From NCBI RefSeq assembly GCF_950023065.1, contig NC_088681.1, forward strand, positions 2,046,001 through 2,110,000: 64,000 nucleotides of DNA. The letters run 5' to 3'. Under the pieces are notes generated by a model. The model was given only the letters and a program-made list of their open reading frames with translations, made no database searches and was not told the DNA's origin. This document shows, piece by piece, positions 62,526 to 64,000 of the stretch (position 1 is the stretch's first letter; every line of letters starts with the position of its first letter). Made by a program: the position numbers and the translations under genes. The stretch is from Planococcus citri (Eukaryota; Arthropoda; Insecta; Hemiptera; Pseudococcidae).

Positions 62526-64000
62526 CCGGGTCATTCCATGTCAACTCAACCAACATTTTTGAGTCATGTCTTTCAATTTCGCACAATTTTTTTTTACAAT
62601 ATATACCCACCCAGTAAGTAAGAATCCCGCAATTAGTTTGGTCCCAGCCCCCTCAGGGGGTGGGTGGGGGGACTTCGATAATTTTCACATTGTCTCGAGG
62701 TACTCAACTTCAGCAGCCCATTCCTCCAAAACTATGATACGTTGATCAAAACTGATTTCACAGTTTGAAAGGGCATTGCATTTAGAACTTTTTAAGCATT
62801 TTGAAATTTTCAAAAGTTGAAAGTTGAACTTTCAAATTGAATGTTCAATTTTCAAAATGGTGCTGCAAGTGGGAGCTACCATTTAAAATTTTGAAAAAAT
62901 TTCCATAGATGTGCCTTTCGATGCTTTTTTGAAATATTCAAGTTTCGAGATGGGATCTCTCGATCGAGGGGGAGCACCCCCACCCCCAATTTTGGGCGAA
63001 ACTTTTGAAAGAAAATCTGGGGCATGTGATATATCGAATTCTATGTTTTTGGTGACGCTGAACGAAAATATGACGTCAGATTTTTGATAGGACCCTATCC
63101 ACGGCCCCAGCACCTCCCCAAAGGGGGTAAAAGTTCAAAAAAGTGTTTTGTTCGTATGAGCTATGGAATATGTAGTACGTTTTTGGTGACGCTGAACACG
63201 AATATGATGTCAGATTTGTGATTGGACCCGTCCACGCTCCCCAGCATCTCCGCAAAGGAGGTGCCCCCCAAAAAATGGTTACATTCGTGTGACACATGAA
63301 ATAGTACGTTTTCAATATCGCTAAACACGAATATTGCCTTATTTTTTCGAATCAACTTCACCCATGGGTTCCAGAACCTCTCCCAATAGGTAAAAGTCAA
63401 AAAAAAAATTGTTGGAGGCCATGGATGGAGTCCAATCACAAATCTGACATCATATTCGTGTTCAGCGTCACCAAAAACATACTATTCCATGGGTCACACG
63501 AACAAAACACTTTTTTAAACTTTTACCCCCTTTGGGGAGGTGCTGGGGGCCGTGGATAGGGCCCTATCAAAAATATGACGTCATATTCTTGTTCAGCGTC
63601 ACCAAAAACATACAATTCGATATAACTTGAATATTTCAAAAAAGCATCGAAAGGCACATCTATGGAAATTTTTTCAAAATTTTAAATGGTAGTTCACACT
63701 TGCAGCGCCATTTTGAAATTTGAACTTTCAATTTAAAAGTTCAACTTTCAACTTTTGAAAATTTCAAAACGCTTAGAAAGTTCTAAATGCAATTCCATTT
63801 CGAACTGTGAAATCAGTTTTGATCACAGTATCATAGTTGTGGAGGAATGGGCCGCTGAAGTTGAGTACCTCGAGGTAATGTGAATATAATGGAAGCCCCC
63901 TACCCACCCCCTGAGGGGGCTGGGACCACACTGATTGCGGCTTTCTTACTTACTGGGTGGGTAGATATTGTAAAACAAAATTTGAGCAAAATCGAAGGAC
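62526..64000. repeat. Giant inverted repeat running off the right edge
   Basis: The left arm from about 62526 (GGGTCATTCCATGTCAACTC) to about 63240 returns as reverse complement from about 63425 to 64000. Examples: TGGTGACGCTGAACACGAAT (63184) against ATTCGTGTTCAGCGTCACCA (63452), and CCCCCTCAGGGGGTGGGTGG (62649) against its partner near 63905. The loop is about 180 bp. The arm end beyond 64000 is not visible. The ORFs on the minus strand here follow the repeat and have no domain. Confidence 0.85.

Noticed and set aside
62883..63439. Overlapping minus frames with similar proteins
   Set aside because: They follow the internal sub-repeats of the giant inverted repeat and have no domain or start context.
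1..64000. CRISPR arrays, bacterial operons, rRNA
   Set aside because: The window is eukaryotic; no regular short direct repeats with unique spacers and no rRNA-like sequence were seen.

Overview
The window is nuclear DNA of an insect, most likely a hemipteran and possibly a scale insect or mealybug. Genes have small exons with GT-AG introns, spacers are AT-rich and carry many GTAGGTACCTA-type words, and about half of the window is nested transposable elements. The mealybug guess is inference. It rests on three single-exon genes of a bacterial AAA-ATPase-like/PD-(D/E)XK family, a family I recall from reports of bacterial genes in mealybug genomes.

Layout. Positions 542-5623 (minus) hold an 11-exon SMG5 gene (nonsense-mediated decay) that stops before the usual C-terminal PIN domain. 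Positions 6380-8659 (plus) hold an 8-exon PRPF3 gene (U4/U6 snRNP). Positions 9568-12962 (plus) hold a chimeric gene: a YEATS domain of the ENL/AF9 type is followed, in frame, by a duplicated 3' half of PRPF3 (exons 5-8 and 3' UTR). All exons and splice sites are intact, and it would encode about 390 residues.

Positions 14856-38903 hold a 24-kb nest of two young LTR retrotransposons. The outer one is Ty3/gypsy-like, with 459-bp LTRs differing at one base. It has gag, a canonical -1 slippery site, and pol. Its pol carries a second RNase H, of the cellular RNase H1 type, placed between the integrase core and the integrase GPY/F module, while the usual retrotransposon RNase H has lost catalytic residues. 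Extra short ORFs follow pol. Its reverse transcriptase is split by a 10.2-kb Copia-like element on the minus strand (21003-31241; 273-bp LTRs with one difference; 5-bp target duplication GTGCT) with separate gag and pol ORFs and a further ORF after pol. The outer element itself sits in a long fold-back repeat. A related copy of that repeat at 55430-58250 shows the empty site and is itself split by a non-autonomous Helitron.

From 38.9 kb to the end the window is mostly repeats (fold-back arms, a solo LTR, MITEs, tandem repeats, and a very large inverted repeat running off the right edge). Among them are a decayed immunoglobulin-domain gene (41877-43155 and beyond), three members of the AAA-ATPase-like family (46934-47971 plus, truncated; 52854-54086 plus, signal peptide lost; 58311-60749 minus, full length), a 5' exon with no gene attached (about 61640-61703), and a small SAM-like gene (54492-55198 minus).

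The best candidates for something undescribed are the RNase H1 domain nested in an integrase, the YEATS-PRPF3 fusion, and the secreted AAA-ATPase-like family. Exon boundaries were worked out by eye from frames and splice consensus; no search was run.
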